A DNA stretch of 63,045 nucleotides from Roseateles toxinivorans (GTDB taxonomy: Bacteria; Pseudomonadota; Gammaproteobacteria; Burkholderiales; Burkholderiaceae_C): assembly GCA_945898095.1 (NCBI GenBank), contig CAMDHE010000013.1, positions 1-63,045 on the forward strand, read 5' to 3'. The notes under the pieces were generated by a model, which did not search any database, had not been told where the DNA came from, and saw nothing but the letters and a program-made list of their open reading frames with translations. Positions 9,261 through 17,414 of the stretch are shown here, piece by piece (the stretch's first letter is position 1; each line of letters begins with the position of its first letter). The translations under genes and the position numbers were made by a program.

Positions 9261-10787
9261 ATGACTCTACCCACTTCCACCACGCCGGTTCAATCCACCA
9301 TTGACCTACAGCTAGGCACCGAGGTCGCTGGGGATCGGCGTGCTTTCCTGCGCCAGCTCGGCCAAGCTGGGGCATGGGCAGCCTCAGCCCTTGCTGGCAT
9401 GCCGGCTACGGCCGCAACAGGCAAGGGTGCTGCTGAGGCGACTTCGCTACGCAAGACCGTGCGGGGTACCGTGATCGGACAAGGCGACCGCGCTTGGCCG
9501 CAGTGGTGCGAGGGCATGGTCTGGCAACAGCGCAAACCGACCCGCCGCCCGCCGTTGATCGTGCGCGCCAGCAACGAAACCGATGTTATTGAGGCTGTGC
9601 GCTTTGCCAAGCGCCATGGCCTGAAGGTGGCCGTGCGCACAGGGGGGCACAGCATCTGGGCCACGCATATGCGCGACGAAGGCCTGCTGATCGACCTGTC
9701 GCAACTCACCCGATCGTCGTTCAACCGTGAGGATCGCAGCGCTGTCGTGCAGCCGGCGCTCTGGGGCTATCACCTGATCGAACGCGCGGCGCCTCTCGGC
9801 TTGGCCTTCCCGGTGGCGCACTGCTCGCAAGTGGCGCTGGGCGGCTATCTCATCGGAGGCGGGCTCGGGCTCAATCACGACACCTGGGGCCAGATGGCCT
9901 GTTTTGGCATTCAGGGCGCCGATGTGGTGACGGCTGCCGGCGAGTTGGTCACCGTCGATGCGAGGCAGAACGCTGATCTTTACTGGGCCGTGCGTGGCGC
10001 GGGTCAGGGCTTTCCAGGCATCGTGACCAAGCTTCATCTGAAGCTGCAAACGCGGCCTCAGCAAGTGCTGGCGAGCATGTATGTGTTGCCGCTGCAGCGT
10101 GCGTCCGAGGCTGTGACCTGGATCGAGCAAGCGATCGGTGCAGACCCCCCATCGATCGAGGTGCTGATGCTGCTGGCTTACGGCCCGAGCGGGCAAGCGG
10201 TGGCCATCGTTATCGTGAACGCCTTTGCGGCCAGTTCCGATGAAGCACGTGCCAGCCTGGCCCCGTTCGCCAGCAGCGAGTTGGCCACAACTGCCTTGTT
10301 CAAGATGGAAGGCCAGTCCTCGTCGATGGAGAAGTTGCTCGAGGTCAGCGTGAACCCGATGACCGGATCTGGCTTCGGGGCCCAGGCGGTGGATGTGATC
10401 TGGACTGCGCGGGGCAGCGAGGCGGTGGCCGCGGCGGCCCATCACATCGCCCGTGCGGCCTCGCCGATGACGCATGCGGTAATCGCTTTCAAGTCGGGGC
10501 GGCCATTGCCTGCCGACGCGGCCTGCTCACGTACGGATCGAGTTTTCGTGGGCCTTTATTCGGCATGGCTTGGCACCGAGGGTAATGCCGCCAACATTGC
10601 CTGGCTGCGCGAGGCATCGCGCGCGCTGCAGCCCTTTGCCAGCGGCCATTACATCAATGAGATCGATGTCGAAGCCACGCCTCAAAAGGCCGAACAATGT
10701 TTCGCGCCGCAGGCCTGGCGCCGGCTGGCCGAAGTGCGCCGCCAGCATGATCCCGACGGCCTTTTCCACAGCTTCTACGGTCTGTAA
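9261..10787 (+). CDS. Tat-exported FAD-linked oxidase (berberine-bridge type)
   Basis: Predicted 508-aa flavoprotein of the VAO/BBE superfamily. A twin-arginine leader GDRRAFLRQLG (about residues 27-37) precedes a hydrophobic run, so it should be folded and exported to the periplasm. The FAD-binding PCMH domain follows, with His in RTGGHSIW as the likely covalent flavin attachment site and GGYLIGGGLG. The C-terminus has the BBE signature (HDPDGLFHSFYGL). Family members oxidise alcohols, amines or phenolic side chains with O2 or cytochrome as acceptor. The start ATG 9261 gives the whole Tat leader; it lacks a strong ribosome site and in-frame starts exist further upstream (for example 9204). 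First gene of the long rightward operon. Confidence 0.85.
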   Translation: MTLPTSTTPVQSTIDLQLGTEVAGDRRAFLRQLGQAGAWAASALAGMPATAATGKGAAEATSLRKTVRGTVIGQGDRAWPQWCEGMVWQQRKPTRRPPLIVRASNETDVIEAVRFAKRHGLKVAVRTGGHSIWATHMRDEGLLIDLSQLTRSSFNREDRSAVVQPALWGYHLIERAAPLGLAFPVAHCSQVALGGYLIGGGLGLNHDTWGQMACFGIQGADVVTAAGELVTVDARQNADLYWAVRGAGQGFPGIVTKLHLKLQTRPQQVLASMYVLPLQRASEAVTWIEQAIGADPPSIEVLMLLAYGPSGQAVAIVIVNAFAASSDEARASLAPFASSELATTALFKMEGQSSSMEKLLEVSVNPMTGSGFGAQAVDVIWTARGSEAVAAAAHHIARAASPMTHAVIAFKSGRPLPADAACSRTDRVFVGLYSAWLGTEGNAANIAWLREASRALQPFASGHYINEIDVEATPQKAEQCFAPQAWRRLAEVRRQHDPDGLFHSFYGL

Positions 10788-10797
10788 GGAGAATCTT

Positions 10798-11877
10798 ATG
10801 AAGATCGCCATCCTCGGCGGCGGCCACGGCTGCTATGCCGCCGCCGCTGACCTCTCTGAAGCCGGCCATGAGGTACGCCTTTGGCGTCGCGACGCAGCTG
10901 CCTTGCAACCGGTGATCGATGCCGGCGGCATAACACTCAAGGACAGCAACGGCAGCCGCGACGTGCGGGTCTCACTGGCCACGGCTGACATCGGTAAGGC
11001 GCTGCATGGTGCTGCGCTGATCGTGATTCCGTCGCCTGCCATTGCACAGGTGGACATTGCTCGCGCCATGGCACCGTACCTCGTCGACGGCCAAGTGGTG
11101 TTTCTGCCACCAGGCACTTTCGGCTCGCTGCTGATGGCACGTATGGTGCGTGGCGCTGGCAATCCGGCCGATGTGGCTTGGGCCGAGACGGGGACCCTGC
11201 CCTATTTGGCACGCAAGCATGGCGTGCGCGAAGTCAACGTCACGATCCGCGCCATCCACCTTCCCGCCGGGGTGTACCCGGGGCGGCATAGCGCGCGTGC
11301 GATCGAGGTCATTCGCACGGCCTACCCGAGTGTGCATGCCTGCGGCGACGCGCTTTCGGGCGCTCTGATGAATGCCGGCCCGATCATTCATCCACCCCTG
11401 ATGGTGATGAACGCCGCGCCCTTGCAGCACTTCGATAAATGGGACATCCACAGCGAAGGCACGCAGCCCGCCGTACGCGCAGTCACTGACCGCCTCGACC
11501 TCGAGCGCATCGCCGTGCGCGAAGCCCTGGGCTACAGCGCACCGCACTATCCGCTGGCCGATCATTACAACAACGACAAATGGATGTACGGTGACGCGCA
11601 CAAGAAATTGCAAAAGAGTGGTGACTGGCGTGAGCACATCGATCTGTACAAGCACCGCTACATCACCGAGGACACCGAGATGGGCCTCGCCTTCCTGGCC
11701 AGCGTAGCGCGCTGGGCCAGCGTCGATGCCCCGATCGCACAGGGCATCCTGGCCATCGTCGGCGGCTTGCTCGGGCGCGACCTGCGCACAGGGGCGCGCA
11801 CGCTCGAAGGGATGGGCTTGGCCGGTCTATCGCGGGCCGAACTGCTGCGTCTGCTTCACGAGGGTGAGTCGGCATGA
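10798..11877 (+). CDS. Opine (octopine/nopaline) dehydrogenase family protein
   Basis: Predicted 359-aa NAD(P)-dependent dehydrogenase. An N-terminal Rossmann motif ILGGGHGCYAAAA (about residues 4-16) leads to a C-terminal octopine-dehydrogenase-like domain with the conserved His in GPIIHPPLMVMNA. Opine dehydrogenases reversibly couple an amino acid with a 2-keto acid, so in a catabolic operon it could oxidise a secondary amine to amino acid plus keto acid; the substrate is not known. An AAGGAG site precedes ATG 10798. Its stop overlaps the next start as ATGA (11874-11877). Confidence 0.83.
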   Translation: MKIAILGGGHGCYAAAADLSEAGHEVRLWRRDAAALQPVIDAGGITLKDSNGSRDVRVSLATADIGKALHGAALIVIPSPAIAQVDIARAMAPYLVDGQVVFLPPGTFGSLLMARMVRGAGNPADVAWAETGTLPYLARKHGVREVNVTIRAIHLPAGVYPGRHSARAIEVIRTAYPSVHACGDALSGALMNAGPIIHPPLMVMNAAPLQHFDKWDIHSEGTQPAVRAVTDRLDLERIAVREALGYSAPHYPLADHYNNDKWMYGDAHKKLQKSGDWREHIDLYKHRYITEDTEMGLAFLASVARWASVDAPIAQGILAIVGGLLGRDLRTGARTLEGMGLAGLSRAELLRLLHEGESA

Positions 11878-12887
11878 CCGGGTCGGTCGCCAACTCCGCG
11901 CTGCCCCGCTTTGCCGCTGTCGGCGCAGGCCGTATGGGCCGCGGAATCGCCATCGCCTTCGCCTACGCCGGGCACCGCATCGCCCTGATAGATTTGCGTC
12001 AGCGCACGCCTGAGTCCTGGGCAGCATTACGTGGCGAGGTTGAAACCGAGATCCGCGCCAGCCTGCAAGGCCTGGCGCAACTCGGCACCTTGCAGCCCGA
12101 CCAGATCGATGCGGTGGCTGCGCGCGTGCAACTGGTGGACGCCTCCGGGGCACCCGCCGCATTGGCCGCGGCTGAGTTGCTGTTCGAAGGCGTGCCCGAG
12201 ACCATGCAGGCCAAGCGCGAGGCCTTCGACTGGATGAACCAGTATTGCGACGACAACGCGATCCTCACCTCCACCACCAGCAGCATCCTGGTCACGCAAC
12301 TCGCTGGCTTGGTGAAGCGCCCCGAGCGCTTCCTGAACATGCATTGGCTCAATCCGGCCTACATCATCCCGGTGGTCGAGCTGTCCACTCACCCGGCGCT
12401 GGCGCCCGAGGTGCTGGCACGCACCAAGGCTTTGATGGAGAGCATCGGCAAGTTGCCCGTAGTTTGCGGCCCCACGCCTGGCTACATCGTGCCGCGCCTG
12501 CAGGCCTTGATCATGAACGAGGCCGCGCGCATGGTCGATGAGGGCGTGGCCACCGCTGAGGAAATCGACAAGGCCACCCGCTTCGGCATGGGCCTGCGCT
12601 TTGCCGCCATCGGCGTGGTCGAGTTCATCGATTTCGGCGGTGCCGACATCCTGCACCACGCCAGTCGCGAAATGGCGCAAAGTATCGACGCCGCGCGCTA
12701 CACCGCCCCGCCCGTCGTCGGCCGGATGTTCGAAGAGGGACGGCTCGGCCTGAAGACGGCCAGCGGCTTCTACGACTATGCCGGGCGCGACCTGCCAGCC
12801 TACCGGCACGACGTGCTTGCGCGCGTGCTCGCCCTGCTGAAGCATGCCGGGCTATGGCGCGCGGCGTCCGACGAGACGCTGCCGTGA
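11874..12887 (+). CDS. 3-hydroxyacyl-CoA dehydrogenase family protein (lambda-crystallin-like)
   Basis: Predicted 337-aa NAD-dependent enzyme. It has the Rossmann motif VGAGRMGRGIA near the N-terminus, the Ser-containing TSTTSSI segment, and the His...Glu pair spaced as in 3-hydroxyacyl-CoA dehydrogenases (HWLNPAYIIPVVE). The HWLNP form, rather than HFFNP, and the absence of a hydratase domain fit the short lambda-crystallin/L-gulonate-dehydrogenase-like group, so the substrate may be a free or CoA-bound 3-hydroxy acid. Translationally coupled to the opine-dehydrogenase-like gene. Confidence 0.85.
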   Translation: MTGSVANSALPRFAAVGAGRMGRGIAIAFAYAGHRIALIDLRQRTPESWAALRGEVETEIRASLQGLAQLGTLQPDQIDAVAARVQLVDASGAPAALAAAELLFEGVPETMQAKREAFDWMNQYCDDNAILTSTTSSILVTQLAGLVKRPERFLNMHWLNPAYIIPVVELSTHPALAPEVLARTKALMESIGKLPVVCGPTPGYIVPRLQALIMNEAARMVDEGVATAEEIDKATRFGMGLRFAAIGVVEFIDFGGADILHHASREMAQSIDAARYTAPPVVGRMFEEGRLGLKTASGFYDYAGRDLPAYRHDVLARVLALLKHAGLWRAASDETLP

Positions 12888-13016
12888 GAGGGTTTTGCTC
12901 TCGATTGAATGGCAATGACCTGCTGTAACGCAGCGCAACGCACTTGTCAGCGTGCAGCTGAGAGTCTTTCACTGCCGCTGATGTGGAACTCCGCATAAGC
13001 ATCCTTTGGAGTCGCC

Positions 13017-14069
13017 ATGAAGATCAACCTGCAAGACCGCCGGAACTTTCACAAGGCAGCGATCGCTGCCTCGATCTTTGCGATCGGAGCATCCGCAGAG
13101 GCGGGCCCGCAAGCTGTTCCGGGCGCATATCCCTATGCCAAACCGATGGGTGAGTATCCGCATCCCGAGTTCATTCTTGACGCCCTTCGCTTGCATTTCG
13201 GTTCGGCCAAGACGATCAAATCGAACTTGTTCCTGGGTTGGGATGAAGAAATCATCGCCTACGGCATGGCCCCGGCCCCCGTCGGTAAGCAAGCGTTGAT
13301 GCAGTTCTATTCGGGCGTTTTTGCCGGCTTCCCCGATTTCACGCTGGTCAGCGATTCACTCATCGTCGCGGGAGACATGGGTGCGCATCGGTATCACGCG
13401 ATGGGCACTTACGTGGGCGGGCCAGAAGCGACCGGCCAAAAAGTCATGTTTCGAGGACAGACGGTCTACCGGATCAGCCCGACCGGCCGCGTGGTATTCC
13501 GCTTTTCCAACCATGATCATGCATTTCGCGAGGCTCAGATCGCTTACTCGCGAGACAAGTCTTCGGATGCCGCAACTCGCAGCTACGAGCCCGATGCATT
13601 CCTGCATCAGCCGGACTACGACTCGAAAGCCATCGGTGACCCCAACGAACTGCCGGAATACGCCGTGCGACGAGCGGTGGCCAAGCTCACGGCAATGGCG
13701 TCACAGGCGAACATGTCCAAGGCCTATGGGCAGTTGTATCGCCCGGACGCCAGGATTCACGGGCTGGTGCCAGGAAAGCCGCTCGAGGTGCAATCTTTGG
13801 CAGCAATGCAGACACGGCAAGCACAGTTGCGCAGCGCGATGCCTGATCTCACCTATGCCACCGATGAGCTGATTGTTTGCGGCCCATACGCCATCGAACA
13901 GAATTTCGCTTGGGGACACCACCGTGGTGGATCGCTGGGCGGCCGTGCTGCAAGGGGCAAAAAATTGATGCTGCGCGAGCAAACGATATTCCGCTTGGAT
14001 GAGAACTGCCGGGTCGCCGAGCGCTGGATCAATCATGACGATGCCTTCTTGAAAGCGCAGCTCGGCTAG
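13017..14069 (+). CDS. Tat-exported protein with two NTF2/SnoaL-like domains (paralogue)
   Basis: Predicted 350-aa protein with a twin-arginine leader (DRRNFHKAA, residues 7-15, then a hydrophobic run ending ASAEA) and two SnoaL/NTF2 folds. The first ends FSNHDHAFREAQ (about residue 165) and the second WINHDDAFLKAQ near the C-terminus. It is a divergent paralogue of the 5518-6594 protein. A GGAG site precedes ATG 13017. It sits between the 3-hydroxyacyl-CoA-dehydrogenase-like gene and the Bug binding protein; the 129-base gap before it may hold a separate promoter. Probable periplasmic small-molecule enzyme or binding protein of unknown reaction. Confidence 0.8.
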   Translation: MKINLQDRRNFHKAAIAASIFAIGASAEAGPQAVPGAYPYAKPMGEYPHPEFILDALRLHFGSAKTIKSNLFLGWDEEIIAYGMAPAPVGKQALMQFYSGVFAGFPDFTLVSDSLIVAGDMGAHRYHAMGTYVGGPEATGQKVMFRGQTVYRISPTGRVVFRFSNHDHAFREAQIAYSRDKSSDAATRSYEPDAFLHQPDYDSKAIGDPNELPEYAVRRAVAKLTAMASQANMSKAYGQLYRPDARIHGLVPGKPLEVQSLAAMQTRQAQLRSAMPDLTYATDELIVCGPYAIEQNFAWGHHRGGSLGGRAARGKKLMLREQTIFRLDENCRVAERWINHDDAFLKAQLG

Positions 14070-14072
14070 AGC

Positions 14073-14168
14073 ATGCAGATTGACAGCACCACTTCCAGGC
14101 CCGAGGCCACGACGAGATCTCACCTGCTCGAGCCCTTCGGGATGCCGCTGAGCTTGCTGGGCAAGTAG
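14073..14168 (+). CDS. 31-codon small reading frame, possible peptide or gene remnant
   Basis: Beginning 3 bases after the NTF2-like stop, an ATG opens a 31-residue frame ending LEPFGMPLSLLGK. The C-terminal half reads like protein rather than random translation, and it fills most of the gap before the Bug gene. I do not recognise it; it could be a small protein or the surviving 3' end of a deleted gene. No clear ribosome site. Confidence 0.25.
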   Translation: MQIDSTTSRPEATTRSHLLEPFGMPLSLLGK

Positions 14169-14181
14169 GAGATTCGATGCC

Positions 14182-15162
14182 ATGACAAGATTGATCGACG
14201 GGGCTTCGTGGAGCCGTCGCCGCTGCTTGGCGGCTTTATCGCTGCTGGCCATGCCGTCGGCGCGCGCGCAGGGTGATGCGATACGCATCATCGTCGGGTT
14301 TCCGCCCGGTGGCGGTGCCGACTACGTGGCCAGGCTGCTCGCTGATCATCTCAAGGATCAACTCGGCGTGCCGGTGATCGTCGACAACCGGCCCGGCGCC
14401 GGTGGTGTCGTGGCTGCCAGCGTCTTCCTGCAGGCCAGCGCCGACGGCCGCACGCTGATCCTCGCCAGTGACCACATGCTCAGCGTGGTTCCGATGACGA
14501 TCGCCAAACCCGGCTACGACCCGGCGCGCGACTTTCTGGCGGTCGGCACGGTGGCGCTGGGCGAAACCGCCTTTGCCGTGCACCCGCACAAGGGCGTCAA
14601 GACGCTGGGCGACTACGCGGCCTGGTTGCGTACTCATCCCAAGGACGACGTGGCAGGCATCCCGGCGCCCGGCAGCGCGCCGGAGTTCATCGTCGCCCTG
14701 CTGGCCAAGCTGCTGGGCAATACGCTGCGCCCGGTCCCCTACCGCGGCGGCGCGCCGCTGATCCAGGACCTGATCGCCGGCCAGATCCCGGCGGGCCTGG
14801 CCACTGCGGGCGAGCTGTTCGCGCACCACCAAGCCGGCCGCGTGCGCATGCTCGGCCTGACCGGCGCCAAGCGCATGCCACTGCTGCCTGATGTGCCGAC
14901 CTTTGGTGAGCTGGGCTTGGCCGGGCTCGACCACAGCACCTACCTGGCGTTGTTTACGCGCAGCGGTACGCCGGCACCGGTGGTGGCCCGGCTCAACCAG
15001 GCGCTGCGCGCCACGCTTGAGGCGCCGAAGATGCGCGAGGGCCTGACCACGCTGTCGATGGCGCCGCTGCATGAGTCGCCCGAAGACCTGGCGGCGCGCC
15101 GTGACCGGTCCGCGGCCGCCTGGGCCAGGATCATCAAGTCCAGTGGCTACATGCCGCAATAG
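14182..15162 (+). CDS. Bug-family (TctC-like) solute-binding protein
   Basis: Predicted 326-aa periplasmic binding protein of the tripartite tricarboxylate transporter family, a group greatly expanded in Burkholderiales. A signal peptide (SRRRCLAALSLLAMPSARAQG, cleaved after about residue 29) is followed by the family hallmarks IIVGFPPGGGAD and DNRPGAGG and the LPDVPTFGELG segment near residue 235. No TctA/TctB membrane genes are in the window, as is common for orphan Bug proteins. It probably captures a carboxylate intermediate or substrate for this operon. Confidence 0.92.
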   Translation: MTRLIDGASWSRRRCLAALSLLAMPSARAQGDAIRIIVGFPPGGGADYVARLLADHLKDQLGVPVIVDNRPGAGGVVAASVFLQASADGRTLILASDHMLSVVPMTIAKPGYDPARDFLAVGTVALGETAFAVHPHKGVKTLGDYAAWLRTHPKDDVAGIPAPGSAPEFIVALLAKLLGNTLRPVPYRGGAPLIQDLIAGQIPAGLATAGELFAHHQAGRVRMLGLTGAKRMPLLPDVPTFGELGLAGLDHSTYLALFTRSGTPAPVVARLNQALRATLEAPKMREGLTTLSMAPLHESPEDLAARRDRSAAAWARIIKSSGYMPQ

Positions 15163-15279
15163 CGTTCGCGCTCAAACCGGGGTCGCATAGGTCGCGGTGG
15201 GTGGCGCAGATGGACACCCTGCACGGGCTTTGGTGTACTACGGGCCTGTCAAACCCGTCGATCAGATCCGAATTCACCG

Positions 15280-17412
15280 ATGGCCGAACGATCCTTCGTC
15301 GAAGAAGTCAAGAAGCTGCGCCTTGGTCAGGGCCAGGTTTTCCATGGTGAAGGCATATTGGCCGTCACCAAAGCCCTTCTCGAGTCTGGCGTGGCCTATG
15401 TCGCCGGCTACCAGGGTGCGCCCATCTCGCATTTGATGGACGTGCTGGCCGACGCCCAGGACATCCTGGCTGATCACGGTATCCACTTTGAAAACAGCGC
15501 CAGCGAAGCGACCGCCGCCGCCACGCTGGCCGCCAGCGTCAACTACCCGCTACGCGGTGCGGCCACCTTCAAAAGCACAGTGGGCACCAATGTAGCCAGC
15601 GATGCTTTGGCCAACCTGGCCTCGGGCGGCGTGACCGGCGGCGCGCTGATCATCGTCGGCGAGGACTATGGCGAAGGCAGTTCGATCATGCAAGAACGCA
15701 GCCACGCCTTCGCGATGAAATCGCAGATCTGGCTGCTGGACCCGCGGCCCAACCTGCCTAGCATCGTGCAGGCCGTGAAGGACGGCTTCGATCTGAGCGA
15801 GGCCAGCCACACGCCAGTGATGCTGCAGTTGCGCATCCGCGCCTGCCATGTGCATGGCCAATTCACGACCAGCGCCAACCGGCGCCCGGCTTATACATTG
15901 CGCGAGGCGATGGAAAACCCGCGTCGCGACACCAGTCGCATCGTCCTGCCGCCAGCCAGCTTCTTGCACGAGAAGGAAAAAGTGCAACAGCGCTGGCCTG
16001 CGGCGGTGAAGTTCATCCAGGAACGTGGCCTCAACGAATTCTTCAGCGAGCAAGATGACGACATCGGCGTCATCGTGCAGGGTGGAACCTACAACACCCT
16101 CGTGCGCGTGCTCGAGCGCCTCGGCGTGGCCGATGTGTTCGGCCGCACCCGCATACCGTTGTACGTCATGAACGTGGCCTACCCGGTGATCGATGCCGAG
16201 GTGCTGCGTTTTTGCGAAGGCAAGCGCGCGGTGCTGCTGGTCGAGGAAGGCCAGCCCAACTTCATCGAGCAGAACATCGCCAGCATCCTGCGTAGCGGCG
16301 GTTCGACAACCGCCTTGCACGGCAAGGACATGCTGCCGATGGCCGGCGAGTACACCGCGTCAGAAGTACTGGCCGGCGCGCGCAGCTTCCTCCAGCGCTA
16401 TGGGCGCTTGGCGGCGTCCACAACGGTTACTGCACCCAGCGAGCCTTTTGAAATCGCCGCCACCACGGTGCAGGCGCGCCCGCCGGGTTTTTGCACGGGT
16501 TGCCCTGAGCGGCCGATCTTTACCGCGATGAAGTTGGTCGAGCGCGAACTGGGTGAACACCATGTCTCAGCCGACATTGGTTGCCATCTGTTCTCGATCC
16601 TGCCACCGTTCAACCTGGGTAATACGACGATGGGCTACGGCCTGGGCTCGGCAGGTGCCGCCGCGCTCAACGTCAAGGCCGACAAACGTGCCATCAGCGT
16701 GATGGGCGACGGCGGCTTCTGGCACAACGGTCTGACCAGCGGCATCGCCAATGCGGTCTTCAACCGTTCGGACAACCTGACGATCGTCGTCGACAACAGC
16801 TACACGTCGGCCACCGGCGGCCAGGACATCCTGTCCTCCGCCGCTGCCAACCCGACCCGAAGCACAGGCCACGCGATCGAGAAAGCGGTGCGCGGCGTCG
16901 GCGTCGAGTGGGTGCGTACGGTGGAACATACCTACGACCTGGCGCGCATGAAGGCCGCGCTGAAAGATGCCCTGACCAGCAAGCAAAGTGGCCCGAAGGT
17001 GGTGATCGCGCGCAGCGAATGCATGCTCAACAAGCAGCGGCGCGAGAAACCCATCGTGCGCCAGGCTGTCGCGGCAGGCAAACGGGTCGTGCGTGAGCGC
17101 TTCGGTATCGATGCCGACACCTGCACCGGCGACCATTCCTGTATCCGCCTGTCCGGCTGCCCCTCGCTGACGATCAAACCCAACCCTGATCCGCTGCGCA
17201 CTGACCCTGTAGCGGCGGTCATCGATTCCTGTGTCGGCTGCGGCCTGTGCGGCGAGGTCGCGCATGCTGCCGTGTTGTGCCCCTCGTTCTACAAGGCGCA
17301 GATCGTCAGCAACCCCACCGCCTGGGACCGACTGGGCGAGCTGGTCCGTGGCAAGGTCATCGGCTGGCTTCAAGCTCGCGGAGCCGCGCGCCGCGCGCGT
17401 TTCGCGTTTTGA
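15280..17412 (+). CDS. iorA: Indolepyruvate:ferredoxin oxidoreductase-like alpha subunit (TPP, 4Fe-4S)
   Basis: Predicted 710-aa subunit that oxidatively decarboxylates 2-keto acids, typically arylpyruvates, to acyl-CoA with ferredoxin-type reduction. The N-terminal half has the pyrimidine-binding 2-oxoacid oxidoreductase domain (YQGAPISHLMD, ENSASEATAA). The TPP-binding motif GDGGFWHNG...NAVFNRSDN lies near residues 477-500. The C-terminus has cysteine clusters for two 4Fe-4S centres (CTGDHSC...SGCP and CVGCGLC...CP). IorB follows 2 bases later. The size fits the two-subunit IorAB type of Azoarcus-like bacteria rather than the fused about 1160-aa form. Its place in an aromatic cluster suggests an arylpyruvate substrate. 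Confidence 0.9.
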   Translation: MAERSFVEEVKKLRLGQGQVFHGEGILAVTKALLESGVAYVAGYQGAPISHLMDVLADAQDILADHGIHFENSASEATAAATLAASVNYPLRGAATFKSTVGTNVASDALANLASGGVTGGALIIVGEDYGEGSSIMQERSHAFAMKSQIWLLDPRPNLPSIVQAVKDGFDLSEASHTPVMLQLRIRACHVHGQFTTSANRRPAYTLREAMENPRRDTSRIVLPPASFLHEKEKVQQRWPAAVKFIQERGLNEFFSEQDDDIGVIVQGGTYNTLVRVLERLGVADVFGRTRIPLYVMNVAYPVIDAEVLRFCEGKRAVLLVEEGQPNFIEQNIASILRSGGSTTALHGKDMLPMAGEYTASEVLAGARSFLQRYGRLAASTTVTAPSEPFEIAATTVQARPPGFCTGCPERPIFTAMKLVERELGEHHVSADIGCHLFSILPPFNLGNTTMGYGLGSAGAAALNVKADKRAISVMGDGGFWHNGLTSGIANAVFNRSDNLTIVVDNSYTSATGGQDILSSAAANPTRSTGHAIEKAVRGVGVEWVRTVEHTYDLARMKAALKDALTSKQSGPKVVIARSECMLNKQRREKPIVRQAVAAGKRVVRERFGIDADTCTGDHSCIRLSGCPSLTIKPNPDPLRTDPVAAVIDSCVGCGLCGEVAHAAVLCPSFYKAQIVSNPTAWDRLGELVRGKVIGWLQARGAARRARFAF

Positions 17413-17414
17413 AC

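Noticed and set aside
14236-15159. A 307-codon minus-strand frame
   Set aside because: It is antisense to the Bug-family gene, a product of GC-rich third codon positions, with Arg/Gly/Gln-rich translation.
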